A stretch of DNA of 64,000 nt from Megachile rotundata (Eukaryota; Arthropoda; Insecta; Hymenoptera; Megachilidae). Below, piece after piece: positions 46,247-62,200 of the stretch. The number at the start of each line of letters is the position of its first letter. The stretch's first letter is position 1. Made by a program: the position numbers and the translations under genes. Where the stretch lies: the NCBI RefSeq assembly GCF_050947335.1, contig NW_027473537.1, forward strand, positions 77,501 to 141,500, in the 5' to 3' direction. The notes beneath the pieces are model-generated. The model did no database searches and was not told where the DNA came from. It saw nothing but the letters and a program-made list of their open reading frames with translations.

Positions 46247-46672
46247 CTATTCTCCTTTCCTTCCTGTCTTAACTCCTTCTTCGTCCGTCCTCAGTCGCAT
46301 GAGTTTGATTACTGGCTGCAGCACTTCCACCTGTCTGGTCGTTGCCTTGCCTGATCCGTGGTCCAGCCGTCTATCCTCTACTACTATCGGTGTAGCTCTC
46401 CTCTTGCCATTAGTTGCGCGTTCCTTTTCCTTGTTTCTGTCCTCGCTAGCTCTGATTCCCATTTCTAAATCTTTCTCTTCCCCTGGGGTCGGTGTTGAGC
46501 TGGTGGTTGGCGGCAGTAGTTCCTGGATTTCCGCCTCTCCCCATTCAAAATCCTCCTCGAGCTCGCACATCGAGGCCTCAGCCTCTTCCACTGCATCCGC
46601 TGCTTCCATCAGCGTCTTAGCCAGCTCCTCTTCCTCCTCCTCTTCCCTGATCCTTCGTCCTTTAGCCCGCAT
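46247..46672 (-). CDS. Unrecognised acidic ORF (141 aa), doubtful
   Basis: The minus-strand ATG at 46672 opens MRAKGRRIREEEEEEELAK. There is a Glu-rich, coiled-coil-prone segment (about 10-55), a Pro/Thr/Ser linker, then a basic C-terminus. No domain recognised. It begins 10 bp beyond the BEL LTR edge on the same strand, so it could be a gag-like remnant of another element or chance coding in a CTCCTC-rich stretch; a plus-strand frame of 162 codons overlaps it. Confidence 0.25.
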   Translation of the reverse strand: MRAKGRRIREEEEEEELAKTLMEAADAVEEAEASMCELEEDFEWGEAEIQELLPPTTSSTPTPGEEKDLEMGIRASEDRNKEKERATNGKRRATPIVVEDRRLDHGSGKATTRQVEVLQPVIKLMRLRTDEEGVKTGRKGE

Positions 46673-46682
46673 CTTGTCTTCC

Positions 46683-47272
46683 TGTTCGGGGAATTTGTTC
46701 GATAGAGAAATCTCGAATTCAAATTGTCTGCCCGAAATGAAAATTTGCCGGTCTGCACAAACGAAGCTACTCGTTATTCGTTTGTAAGGGTTGGAAGACT
46801 GAAAGAGTGTATTTTAAAGAGAGATTTAAATGTATTTAAAGAATATAAGATCACAAAAAGACTGTTGACGTTTACTCGCTCGCTTCTATTTACGTACTGG
46901 GAATTTCGGGAGCGGTCCTTGACCGTTCCTTGAACATACCGCCCGCCTTCTTCGTAAAGCGAAGAATCGGCTAGAGGAAAAGACAATAGAAAAGAAAACC
47001 AAAAAAGAAATACAATGTCGTGATCGCGAACGTACAAAGGGGGTAAATCGCATAAGCATAAGAAAATAAATGAACATAGCAAAACGCAAGAAACAATAAA
47101 GAAATTTACCGCGAGTTTAGAGTTAATATATATACATAAATATATACAGAGCGAAAAGGTATATTAAGAGTTGGTGGTAAGGCGTGTCGCTCGCTAATCT
47201 TTTTCTCAGAATTCGGCCGAGCCGAAAGATCGGAATGCGAGAACCACCGACTACAGGGGATGGGTGTCAACA
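46683..47272 (-). repeat. 3' LTR of the BEL/Pao element
   Basis: 590 bp with TG...CA ends: on the minus strand it starts TGTTGACACCCATCCCC and ends CCCCGAACA (TGTT/AACA inverted termini). It lies 49 bp after the pol stop codon, with a purine-rich GAGATGGTGGTAGGG just before it, as a polypurine tract should be. The 5' LTR is not in this window, so pairing could not be tested. Confidence 0.75.
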
Positions 47273-47321
47273 AGCCCTACCACCATCTCACGCGAACAGT
47301 GTTCACGCGGAATTTTCCGAG

Positions 47322-50216
47322 CTAAGTGGCGTCCGAAGGAGGCACCGGGAGAGGGCAGATTTTGACGATGGGCCGCGTTACGAGGCCGTTGGCAGTTCGC
47401 ACAGTAACGACTCGTGTGTGTCCATCAGTCCCCGGGTGTAAGGTTTCGATTCTACCCATTGACCATTTGGCTGGCGGTTGCAGCTCGTCTCGAAGAAGTA
47501 CAAGTCTGCCAATCTCCAAGTTTTCCTTCTGGTGCCGCCACTTAGGGAGTAGTTGGAGCGTGTGCAGGTATTCGTTTCTCCACCTACGCCAAAATTGAGA
47601 ACGCATATTAGAAATTAATCGCCATCGCGTAGTGAGTGACATTAGGGGAGCGGATGGATCGGGCTCTGGTGTAACGCATGTCGGTTCCCCTATAAGAAAG
47701 TGTCCTGGTGTAAGTGCGGCGAAATCCGATGGATCTTCGGACAGTGCGTAGAGTGGCCTCGAGTTTAGGCAAGCTTCGATTTGGCAAAGCAGCGTCGACA
47801 TTTCCTCGAAGGTAAGTTTTGACTCGCCGATTATTCTTCGTAGATGATGTTTGACTGATTTTACGCCTGCTTCCCAGAGGTCTCCGAAGTGCGGGGCGTA
47901 AGGTGGAATGAAACGCCAAGTAGTGTCGTCCTTTTCTAACGCCAGGGCGGTTTCCTTGTAGAAGGTAGAGTCGGCGTTGAACCTTTGCGTCAGTTCCCTG
48001 TCGGCGCCGCGGAAAACGGTGGCATTGTCGCTGTAGACGGTGGCGCAGCGTCCTCGTCGTCCGATAAACCTTTGGAAAGCGGCTAGAAAAGAAGCGAAGG
48101 TTAAATCGGACACGACCTCTAGGTGGACGGCTCTCGTGATAAGACAAACAAATAAGCAGATATATCCTTTATACGCCTTATACCCTCGTCCCGACGTCGT
48201 GCGTAGCATGATCGGTCCCGCATAATCTACGCCCGAGATGAGGAATGGTCGGTGGGGCGTGATGCGGTCCAGCGGCAATGAACTCATTAATTGAGAAGCA
48301 GGACGACCGCTGAATCGAGCGCAGCGGACACAGTCTCGAATAACCGAGCGTACCAAAGCGCCTCCACGCAAAATCCAGAATTTCCGCAAAAGTAAACTTC
48401 TTGTTAATTGTGGTCCTCCATGAAGTGTGCGGTGATGGGAATCCAAAATAAGAAGTCTTGTAAGAGGGCAGGATTTTGCCACGATTATGGGGTGTTTTTC
48501 ATCGTAGGAGAGCATGGCCTTGGCTAACCGCCCTCCGACTCGAAGCAATCCCTCCTTGTCGAGAAATGGTCGGAGCGAAGCCAATGGAGAACTCTTGGGC
48601 AGTTCTCGGCCCTGACGGAGTTGTTCGATGTCCTTTTCGAAGTGGTTACGTTGAGATGTTCGTAAAGCGACTCGCAGGGCGTGTGCTCGTTCTAGAGTCC
48701 GGATGGGACCCTTTTCGCACGGCTTCCTCTGAGCTAGTCTTGAAAATCTAAAACAATAGGATAGAACTTGTAAAAGAGGTGTTAACGAGGAGAAGCGGGA
48801 AAAGAGTTCTTCCTCGGTCCTGTTCGTATGCACGTGAACAGTGACCCTCCTCTTTTCCAGGTCGATGGATCCATCTTCTTCTGGGATACTAGTTGGCCAG
48901 AGGTTAGACTTCTGAGCTAACCAGGAAGGTCCGTGCCACCAAAGCTTAGAGTCCAGCAGTTCCGATGGTGAGATACCGCGCGTTGCCAAGTCCGCGGGAT
49001 TGCTCGACGATTGCACGTGCCTCCACCGATCAGCCGGAATGCGTGTCTGAATGCTGGACACCCGATGAGCCACAAAGGGTTTCCAGAGCGTGGCATGGCC
49101 TCGTATCCAGCTCAGGGCCACACTGGAATCGGTCCAAGCGGTCAACGTTGCCGGTAAGTCCAGACCGTCCCTTACTTGGGTCATAAGTTTTGACAGAAGC
49201 ACAGCGCTGCACAGCTCTAGCCTTGGTATTGTCAAGGCTTTGACTGGGGCCACCCTGGTCTTCGCCACCAAAAGCATGGTTGAAATTTCTCCGTTATGAA
49301 TTACTCGCAGATAGACGGCCGCAGCGTAGGTCCTTTGAGATGCATCGCAGAACCCGTGCAACTCCACCTTCTCGGTGCGATCTCCTAAGTAGCGAGTCCA
49401 GCGCGGAATTGAAAGAGCGTCGAGCTGGCTAAGGGAGGTCCTGAAGGAGCGCCAAGTGGTTTGGATAGCTTCAGGTACGTCTTGGTCCCAATCGATACCG
49501 AGTAACCAGAGATCTTGTAATAATATCTTGGCGTAAATTAACACAGGTGCTGTCCAACCCAATGGATCGAAGAAGCTCGCCACCTCCGAAAGGATCGATC
49601 TTTTTGAGATTTTATCAGATCGGCTCATTGGACCGGCGACCCGAAGAGAAAAAGTGTCGTCGCGGGGAGACCAGATTACACCCAAGGTGCTAACTCCTGT
49701 TTTCTCATGAAAGCGGTGTGATTCAGCACTGTCCTCTTCCTGAAGCTGCGGTAGATTCGAAGCCCACTTACTTAGTTCGAATCCACCAGCTCTAAAGATA
49801 GATATAACCTGGCGTTTTAATTCGAATGCATTTTCTAAATCATCCGCTCCGGCTAGAACATCGTTGACATATGTATGTCGTTGTATCGCTCGAGCTCCAA
49901 GGGGAAAACGACCTCCTTCATCCTTAGCCAGTTGTGCCAGCACCCTCAATGCCAAAAAGGGGGCACAGGCGGTCCCATAGGTGACTGTGGTTAATTGGTA
50001 ATCTTGCACTGAAACGCCAGGGTTCGGACGCCATAAAATCCTTTGCCAATCCGCATCTGCCTGGTGTACCTTTATTTGACGAAACATTTTAATAATATCA
50101 GTAGTAAAAGCTACACGAAACAGACGCCACCTGGTCAGAATGAGCCATAAGTCAGTTTGCATTTTAGGTCCAATTGCCAAACAATCATTGAGAGAGTATC
50201 CTGAAGAGGTCCGACT
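47322..50216 (-). pseudogene. BEL/Pao LTR retrotransposon pol, 5'-truncated (RT, RNase H, integrase)
   Basis: A polyprotein that would reverse transcribe and integrate the element. The frame is open from the satellite junction (about 50216) to 47322, over 950 codons; no gag or protease is present. In order: partial RT (SLNDCL, DIIKMFRQIKV, YGTACAPFLA, TYVNDVLAG); RNase H (GFCDASQ, PRLELCSAVLL, AWTDSSVALSW, NPADLATRG); integrase zinc domain HHRTLHGG...CVRCARF; DDE core GVDYAGPI, YSDNATVF and FGDLWEAGVKS; and a BEL-type C-terminal domain (WRRWRNEYLHTLQ...GRLVLLRDE). The RT box is YVND rather than YVDD, so the first of the paired catalytic Asp is lost. With the truncation, this is a dead copy whose long frame suggests fairly recent insertion. 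Confidence 0.93.
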
Positions 50217-53200
50217 CTTATTATCAATCTAACTCATATTATTAACCATGTTATGCAGATATGATCGGTAGAACGACAATTAGTATACTTATTACACTCA
50301 CTATTGTCAATCTAACTCATATTATTAACCATGTTATGCAGATATGATCGATAGAACCACAATTAATATAATTATTACTCTTATTATTATCAATCTAACT
50401 CATATTATTAGCCGTATTATGCTTATATGATCGATAGAACGACAATTACTATACTCATTACTCTTATTATTATCAATCTAACTCATATTACTAGCCATAT
50501 TATGCTTATATGATCGATATAACGACAATTACTATACTTATTACACTCACTATTATCAATCTAACTCATATTATTATCCATATTATAGTTATATGACCGA
50601 TAGAACGACAATTACTATACTTATTACTCTTATTATTATCAATCTAACTCATATTATTAGGCATATTATGCTTATATGATGGATAGAACGACAATTACTA
50701 CACTTATTACACTCACTGTTATCAATCCAACTCATATTATTAACCATATTATGCAGATATGATCGATAGAGCGACAATTACTATACTCATTACTCTTATT
50801 ATTATCAATCTAACTCATATTATTAGCCATATTATGCTTATATGATCGATAGAACGACAATTACTATACTTATTACACTCACTGCTATCAATCTAACTCA
50901 TATTATTAGCCATATTATGCTTATATGATCGATAGAACGACAATTACTATACTTATTACACTCACTGCTATCAATCTAACTCATATTATTAGCCATATTA
51001 TGCTTATATGATCGATAGAACGACAATTACTATACTTATTACTCTTATTATTATCAATGGAACTCATATTATTAGCCATGTTATGCAGATATGATCGATA
51101 GAACGACAATTACTATACTTATTACTCTTATTATTATCAATCTAACTCATATTATTAGCCATATTATGCTTATATGATCGATAGAACGACAATTACTATA
51201 CTTACTACACTCACTATTATCAATCTAACTCTAATTATTAACCATGTTATGCAGATAGGATCGGTAGAACGACAATTACTATACTTATTACTCTTATTAT
51301 TATCAATGGAACTCATATTATTAGCCATGTTATGCTTATATGATCGATAGAACGACAATTACTATACTCATTACTCTTATTATGATCAATCTAACTCATA
51401 TTATTAGCCATATTATGCTTATATGATCGATAGAACGACAATTACTATACTTATTTCTCTTATTATTATCAATCTAACTCATATTATTAGCCATATTATG
51501 ATTATATGATCAATAGAACGACAATTACTATACTTATTACACTCACTGCTATCAATCTAACTCATATTATTAGCCATATTATGTTTATATCATCGGTAGA
51601 ATGATAATTACTATACTTATTATTCTTATTATTATCAATCTAACTCATATTATTAATCATATTATGCAGATATGATCGATAGAACTACAATTACTATACT
51701 CATTACTCTTATTTTTATCAATCTAACTCATATTATTCACCATATTATGCATATATGATCGATAGAACGACAATTACTATACTTATTACACTCACTGTTA
51801 TCAATCTAACTCATATTATTAGCCATATTATGCTTATATGATCGATAGAACGACAATTACTGTACTTATTACTCTTATTATTATCAATGGAACTCATATT
51901 ATTAGCCATATTGTGCTTATATGATCGATAGAACGACAATTACTATACTTATTACTCTTATTATTATCAATGGAACTCATATTATTAGCCATATTGTGCT
52001 TATATGATCGATAGAACGACAATTACTACACTTATTACACTCACTGTTATCAATCCACCTCATATTATTAGCCATATTATGCTTATATGATCGATAGAAC
52101 GACAATTACTATACTCATTGCTCTTATTATTATCAATCTAACTCCTATTATTAGCCATATTATGCTTATATGATCGATAGAACGACAATCACTATACTTA
52201 TTTCTCTTATTATTTTCAATCTAACTCATATTATTAGCCATATTATGCTTATATGATCGATAGAACGACAATTACTATACTTATTACACTCACTGTTATC
52301 AATCTAACTCATATTATTAGCCATATTATGCTTATATGATCGATAGAACGACAATTACTATACTTATTACTCTTATTATTATCAATGGAGCTCATATTAT
52401 TAGCCATATTGTGCTTATATGATCGATAGAACGACAATTACTATACTTATTACTCTTATTATTATCAATGGAACTCATATTATTAGCCATATTGTGCTTA
52501 TATGATCGATAGAACGACAATTACTATACTTATTACACTCACTGTTATCAATCCACCTCATATTATTAACCATATTATGCAGATATGATCGATAGAACGA
52601 CAATTACTATACTTTTTACTCTTATTATTATCAATCTAACTCATATTATTAGCCATATTATGCTTATATGATCGATAGAACGACAATTTCTATACTCATT
52701 ACTCTTATTATTATCAATCTAACTCATATTATTAGCCATATTATGCTTATATGATCACTAGAACGACAATTACTATACTTATTACACTCACTGTTATCAA
52801 TCCAACTCATATTATTAACCATATTATGCAGATATGATCGATAGAACGACAATTACTATACTCAGTACTCTTATTATTATCAATCTAACTCATATTATCA
52901 GCCATATTATGCTTATATGATCGATAGAACGACAATTACTATACTTATTACTCTTATTATTATCAATGGAACTCATATTATTAGCCATATTGTGCTTATA
53001 TGATCGATAGAACGACAATTACTACACTTATTACACTCACTGTTATCAATCCACCTCATATTATTAACCATATTATGCAGATATGATCGAAAGAACGACA
53101 ATTACTATACTTTTTACTCTTATTATTATCAATCTAACTCATATTGTTAATCATATTATGCAGATATGATCGATAGAACTACAATTACTATACTCATTAC

Positions 53201-56200
53201 TCTTATTTTTATCAATCTACCTCATATTATTCGCCATATTATGCTTATATGATCGATAGAACGACAATTACTATACTTATTACACTCACTGTTATCAATC
53301 TAACTCATATTATTAGCCATATTATGCTTATATGATCGATAGAACGACAATTACTATACTCATTACTCTTATTATTATCGATCTAACTCATATTATTAGC
53401 CATATTATGCTTATATGATCGATAGAACGACAATTACTATACTCATTACTCTTATTATTATCAATCTAACTCATATTATTAGCCATATTATGCTTATATG
53501 ATCGATAGAACGACAATTACTATACTTATTACACTCACTGTTATCAATCCAACTCATATTATTAACCATATTATGCAGATATGATCGATAGAACGACAAT
53601 TACTATACTCATTACTCTTATTATTATCAATCTAACTCATATTATTAGCCATATTATGCTTATATGATCGATAGAACGACAATTACTATACTTATTTCTC
53701 TTATTATTATCAATCTACCTCATATTATTCGCCATATTATGCTTATATGATCGATAGAACGACAATTACTATACTTATTACACTCACTGTTATCAATCTA
53801 ACTCATATTATTAGCCATATTATGCTTATGTGATCGATAGAACGACAATTACTATACTTACTACACTCACTATTATCAATCTAACTCTAATTATTAACCA
53901 TGTTATGCAGATATGATCGGTAGAACGACAATTACTATACTTATTACTCTTATTATTATCAATGGAACTCATATTATTAGCCATGTTATGCTTATATGAT
54001 CGATAGAACGACAATTACTATACTCATTACTCTTATTATTATCAATCTAACTCATATTATTAGCCATATTATGCTTATATGATCGATAGAACGACAATTA
54101 CTATACTTATTTCTCTTATTATTATCAATCTAACTCATATTATTAGCCATATTATGCTTATATGATCAATAGAACGACAATTACTATACTTATTACACTC
54201 ACTATTATCAATCTAACTCATATTATTAACCATGTTATGCAGGTATGATCGATAGAACGACAATTACTATACTTATTACTCTTATTATTATCAATGGAAC
54301 TCATATGATTAGCCATGTTATGCAGATATGATCGATAGAACGACAATTACTATACTTATTACTCTTATTATTATCAATCTAACTCATATTATTAGCCATA
54401 TTGTGCTTATATGATCGATAGAACGACAATTACTATACTTATTACTCTTATTATTATCAATGGAACTCATATTATTAGCCATATTGTGCTTATATGATCG
54501 ATAGATCGACAATTACTATACTTATTACACTCACTGTTATCAATCAACCTCATATTATTCACCATATTATGCAGATATGATCGATAGAACGACAATTACT
54601 ATACTTTTTACTCTTATTATTATCAATCTAACTCATATTATTAGCCATATTATGCTTATATGATCGATAGAACGACAATTACTATACTTTTTACTCTTAT
54701 TATTATCAATCTAACTCATATTATTAGCCATATTATGCTTATATGATCGATAGAACGACAATTTCTATACTCATTACTCTTATTATTATCAATCTAACTC
54801 ATATTATTAGCCATATTATGCTTATATGATCGATAGAACGACAATTACTATACTTATTACACTAACTGTTATCAATCCAACTCATATTATTAACCATATT
54901 ATGCAGATATGATCGATAGAACGACAATTACTATACTCATTACTCTTATTATTATCAATCTAACTCATATTATTAGCCATATTATGCTTATATGATCGAT
55001 AGTACGACAATTGCAATACTTATTACACTCACTATTATCAATCTAACTCATATTATTAATCATGTTATGCAGATATGATCGATAGAACGATAATTACTAT
55101 ACTTATTACACTTATTATTATCAATTTAACTCATATTATTAGCCATATTATGCATATATGATCGATAGAACGACAATTACTATACTTATATCTCTTATTA
55201 TTATCAATCTAACTCATATTATTAGCCATATTATGCTTATATGAACGATAGAACGACAATTACTATACTCATTACTCTTATTATTATCAATCTAACTCAT
55301 ATTATTAGCCATACTATGCTTATATGATCGATAGAACGACAATTACTATACTTATTTCTCTTATTATTGTCAATCTCACTCATATTATTAGCCATATTAT
55401 GCTTATATGATCGATAGAACAACAATTACTATACTTGTTACACTCACTGCTATCAATCTAACTCATATTATTAATCATGTTATGCTTATATGATCGATAG
55501 AACGACAATTACTATACACATTACTCTTATTATTATCAATCTAACTCATATTATTAGCCATATTATGCTTATATGATCGATAGAACGACAATTACTATAC
55601 TTATTACACTCACTGTTATCAATCCAACTCATATTATTAACCATATTATGCAGATATGATCGATAGAACGACAATTACTATACTCAGTACTCTTATTATT
55701 ATCAATCTAACCCATATTATTAGCCATATTATGCTTATATGATCGATAGAACGACAATTACTATACTTATTTCTCTTATTATTATCAATCTAACTCATAT
55801 TCTTAGCCATATTATGCTTATATGATCGATAGAACGACAATTACTATACTTATTACACTCACTGCTATCAATCTAACTCATATTATTAGCCATATTATGT
55901 TTATATGATCGGTAGAATGATAATTACTATACTTATTACTCTTATTATTATCAATCTAACTCATATTGTTAACCATATTATGCAGATATGATCGATAGAA
56001 CTACAATTACTATACTCATTACTCTTATTTTTATCAATCTACCTCATATTATTCGCCATATTATGCTTATATGATCGATAGAACGACAATTACTATACTT
56101 ATTACACTCACTGTTATCAATCTAACTCATATTATTAGCCATATTATGCTTATATGATCGATAGAACGACAATTACTATACTTATTACACTCACTATTAT

Positions 56201-59200
56201 CAATCTAACTCATATTATTAACCATGTTATGCAGGTATGATCGATAGAACGACAATTACTATACTTATTACTCTTATTATTATCAATGGAACTCATATTA
56301 TTAGCCATGTTATGCTTATATGATCGATAGAACGACAATTACTATACTCATTACTCTTATTATTATCGATCTAACTCATATTATTAGCCATATTATGCTT
56401 ATATGATCGATAGAACGACAATTACTATACTCATTACTCTTATTATTATCAATCTAACTCATATTATTAGCCATATTATGCTTATATGATCGATAGAACG
56501 ACAATTACTATACTTATTACACTCACTGTTATCAATCCAACTCATATTATTAACCATATTATGCAGATATGATCGATAGAACGACAATTACTATACTCAT
56601 TACTCTTATTATTATCAATCTAACTCATATTATTAGCCATATTATGCTTATATGATCGATAGAACGACAATTACTATACTTATTTCTCTTATTATTATCA
56701 ATCTACCTCATATTATTCGCCATATTATGCTTATATGATCGATAGAACGACAATTACTATACTTATTACACTCACTGTTATCAATCTAACTCATATTATT
56801 AGCCATATTATGCTTATGTGATCGATAGAACGACAATTACTATACTTACTACACTCACTATTATCAATCTAACTCTAATTATTAACCATGTTATGCAGAT
56901 ATGATCGGTAGAACGACAATTACTATACTTATTACTCTTATTATTATCAATGGAACTCATATTATTAGCCATGTTATGCTTATATGATCGATAGAACGAC
57001 AATTACTATACTCATTACTCTTATTATTATCAATCTAACTCATATTATTAGCCATATTATGCTTATATGATCGATAGAACGACAATTACTATACTTATTT
57101 CTCTTATTATTATCAATCTAACTCATATTATTAGCCATATTATGCTTATATGATCAATAGAACGACAATTACTATACTTATTACACTCACTATTATCAAT
57201 CTAACTCATATTATTAACCATGTTATGCAGGTATGATCGATAGAACGACAATTACTATACTTATTACTCTTATTATTATCAATGGAACTCATATGATTAG
57301 CCATGTTATGCAGATATGATCGATAGAACGACAATTACTATACTTATTACTCTTATTATTATCAATCTAACTCATATTATTAGCCATATTGTGCTTATAT
57401 GATCGATAGAACGACAATTACTATACTTATTACTCTTATTATTATCAATGGAACTCATATTATTAGCCATATTGTGCTTATATGATCGATAGATCGACAA
57501 TTACTATACTTATTACACTCACTGTTATCAATCAACCTCATATTATTCACCATATTATGCAGATATGATCGATAGAACGACAATTACTATACTTTTTACT
57601 CTTATTATTATCAATCTAACTCATATTATTAGCCATATTATGCTTATATGATCGATAGAACGACAATTACTATACTTTTTACTCTTATTATTATCAATCT
57701 AACTCATATTATTAGCCATATTATGCTTATATGATCGATAGAACGACAATTTCTATACTCATTACTCTTATTATTATCAATCTAACTCATATTATTAGCC
57801 ATATTATGCTTATATGATCGATAGAACGACAATTACTATACTTATTACACTAACTGTTATCAATCCAACTCATATTATTAACCATATTATGCAGATATGA
57901 TCGATAGAACGACAATTACTATACTCATTACTCTTATTATTATCAATCTAACTCATATTATTAGCCATATTATGCTTATATGATCGATAGTACGACAATT
58001 GCAATACTTATTACACTCACTATTATCAATCTAACTCATATTATTAATCATGTTATGCAGATATGATCGATAGAACGATAATTACTATACTTATTACACT
58101 TATTATTATCAATTTAACTCATATTATTAGCCATATTATGCATATATGATCGATAGAACGACAATTACTATACTTATATCTCTTATTATTATCAATCTAA
58201 CTCATATTATTAGCCATATTATGCTTATATGAACGATAGAACGACAATTACTATACTCATTACTCTTATTATTATCAATCTAACTCATATTATTAGCCAT
58301 ACTATGCTTATATGATCGATAGAACGACAATTACTATACTTATTTCTCTTATTATTATCAATCTCACTCATATTATTAGCCATATTATGCTTATATGATC
58401 GATAGAACAACAATTACTATACTTGTTACACTCACTGCTATCAATCTAACTCATATTATTAATCATGTTATGCTTATATGATCGATAGAACGACAATTAC
58501 TATACACATTACTCTTATTATTATCAATCTAACTCATATTATTAGCCATATTATGCTTATATGATCGATAGAACGACAATTACTATACTTATTACACTCA
58601 CTGTTATCAATCCAACTCATATTATTAACCATATTATGCAGATATGATCGATAGAACGACAATTACTATACTCAGTACTCTTATTATTATCAATCTAACC
58701 CATATTATTAGCCATATTATGCTTATATGATCGATAGAACGACAATTACTATACTTATTTCTCTTATTATTATCAATCTAACTCATATTCTTAGCCATAT
58801 TATGCTTATATGATCGATAGAACGACAATTACTATACTTATTACACTCACTGCTATCAATCTAACTCATATTATTAGCCATATTATGTTTATATGATCGG
58901 TAGAATGATAATTACTATACTTATTACTCTTATTATTATCAATCTAACTCATATTGTTAACCATATTATGCAGATATGATCGATAGAACTACAATTACTA
59001 TACTCATTACTCTTATTTTTATCAATCTACCTCATATTATTCGCCATATTATGCTTATATGATCGATAGAACGACAATTACTATACTTATTACACTCACT
59101 GTTATCAATCTAACTCATATTATTAGCCATATTATGCTTATATGATCGATAGAACGACAATTACTATACTCATTACTCTTATTATTATCGATCTAACTCA

Positions 59201-62200
59201 TATTATTAGCCATAATATGCTTATATGATCGATAGAACGACAATTACTATACTTACTACACTCACTATTATCAATCTAACTCTAATTATTAACCATGTTA
59301 TGCAGATATGATCGGTAGAACGACAATTACTATACTTATTACTCTTATTATTATCAATGGAACTCATATTATTAGCCATGTTATGCAGATATGATCGATA
59401 GAACGACAATTACTATACTTATTACTCTTATTATTATCAATCTAACTCATATTATTAGCCATATTGTGCTTATATGATCGATAGAACGACAATTACTATA
59501 CTTATTACTCTTATTATTATCAATGGAACTCATATTATTAGCCATATTGTGCTTATATGATCGATAGAACGAAAATTACTATACTTATTACACTCACTGC
59601 TATCAATCTAACTCATATTATTAGCCATATTATGTTTATATGATCGGTAGAATGATAATTACTATACTTATTACTCTTATTATTATCAATCTAACTCAAA
59701 TTGTTAATCATATTATGCAGATATGATCGATAGAACTACAATTACTATACTCATTACTCTTATTATTATCGATCTAACTCATATTATTAGCCATATTATG
59801 CTTATATGATCGATAGAACGACAATTACTATACTCATCACTCTTATTATTATCAGTCTAACTCATATTATTAGCCATATTATGCTTATATGTTCGATAGA
59901 ACGACAATTACTATACTTATTACACTCACTGTTATCAATCCAACTCATATTATTAACCATATTATGCAGATATGATCGATAGAACGACAATTACTATACT
60001 CATTACTCTTATTATTATCAATCTAACTCATATTATTAACCATGTTATGCAGGTATGATCGATAGAACGACAATTACTATACTTATTACTCTTATTATTA
60101 TCAATGGAACTCATATTATTAGCCATGTTATGCAGATATGATCGATAGAACGACAATTACTATACTTATTACTCTTATTATTATCAATCTAACTCATATT
60201 ATTAGCCATATTGTGCTTATATGATCGATAGAACGACAATTACTATACTTATTACTCTTATTATTATCAATGGAACTCATATTATTAGCCATATTGTGCT
60301 TATATGATCGATAGAACGAAAATTACTATACTTATTACACTCACTGCTATCAATCTAACTCATATTATTAGCCATATTATGTTTATATGATCGGTAGAAT
60401 GATAATTACTATACCTATTACTCTTATTATTATCAATCTAACTCAAATTGTTAATCATATTATGCAGATATTATCGATAGAACTACAATTACTATACTCA
60501 TTACTCTTATTTTTATCAATCTACCTCATATTATTCGCCATATTATGCTTATATGATCGATAGAACGACAATTACTATACTTATTACACTCACTGTTATC
60601 AATCTAACTCATATTATTAGCCATATTATGCTTATATGATCGATAGAACGACAATGACTATACTCATTACTCTTATTATTATCGATCTAACTCTAATTAT
60701 TAACCATGTTATGCAGATAGGATCGGTAGAACGACAATTACTATACTTATTACTCTTATTATTATCAATGGAACTCATATTATTAGCCATGTTATGCTTA
60801 TATGATCGATAGAACGACAATTACTATACTCATTACTCTTATTATTATCAATCTAACTCATATTATTAGCCATATTATGCTTATATGATCGATAGAACGA
60901 CAATTACTATACTTATTTCTCTTATTATTATCAATCTAACTCATATTATTAGCCATATTATGATTATATGATCAATAGAACGACAATTACTATACTTATT
61001 ACACTCACTGCTATCAATCTAACTCATATTATTAGCCATATTATGTTTATATCATCGGTAGAATGATAATTACTATACTTATTATTCTTATTATTATCAA
61101 TCTAACTCATATTATTAATCATATTATGCAGATATGATCGATAGAACTACAATTACTATACTCATTACTCTTATTTTTATCAATCTAACTCATATTATTC
61201 ACCATATTATGCATATATGATCGATAGAACGACAATTACTATACTTATTACACTCACTGTTATCAATCTAACTCATATTATTAGCCATATTATGCTTATA
61301 TGATCGATAGAAGGACAATTACTGTACTTATTACTCTTATTATTATCAATGGAACTCATATTATTAGCCATATTGTGCTTATATGATCGATAGAACGACA
61401 ATTACTATACTTATTACTCTTATTATTATCAATGGAACTCATATTATTAGCCATATTGTGCTTATATGATCGATAGAACGACAATTACTACACTTATTAC
61501 ACTCACTGTTATCAATCCACCTCATATTATTAGCCATATTATGCTTATATGATCGATAGAACGACAATTACTATACTCATTGCTCTTATTATTATCAATC
61601 TAACTCCTATTATTAGCCATATTATGCTTATATGACCGATAGAACGACAATCACTATACTTATTTCTCTTATTATTTTCAATCTAACTCATATTATTAGC
61701 CATATTATGCTTATATGATCGATAGAACGACAATTACTATACTTATTACACTCACTGTTATCAATCTAACTCATATTATTAGCCATATTATGCTTATATG
61801 ATCGATAGAACGACAATTACTATACTTATTACTCTTATTATTATCAATGGAGCTCATATTATTAGCCATATTGTGCTTATATGATCGATAGAACGACAAT
61901 TACTATACTTATTACTCTTATTATTATCAATGGAACTCATATTATTAGCGATATTGTGCTTATATGATCGATAGAACGACAATTACTATACTTATTACAC
62001 TCACTGTTATCAATCCACCTCATATTATTAACCATATTATGCAGATATGATCGATAGAACGACAATTACTATACTTTTTACTCTTATTATTATCAATCTA
62101 ACTCATATTATTAGCCATATTATGCTTATATGATCGATAGAACGACAATTTCTATACTCATTACTCTTATTATTATCAATCTAACTCATATTATTAGCCA

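Noticed and set aside
46299..46787. 162-aa Ser-rich plus-strand frame
   Set aside because: It is the shadow of a GAG/CTC-rich stretch, crosses the LTR boundary at 46683, and has no recognisable domain.
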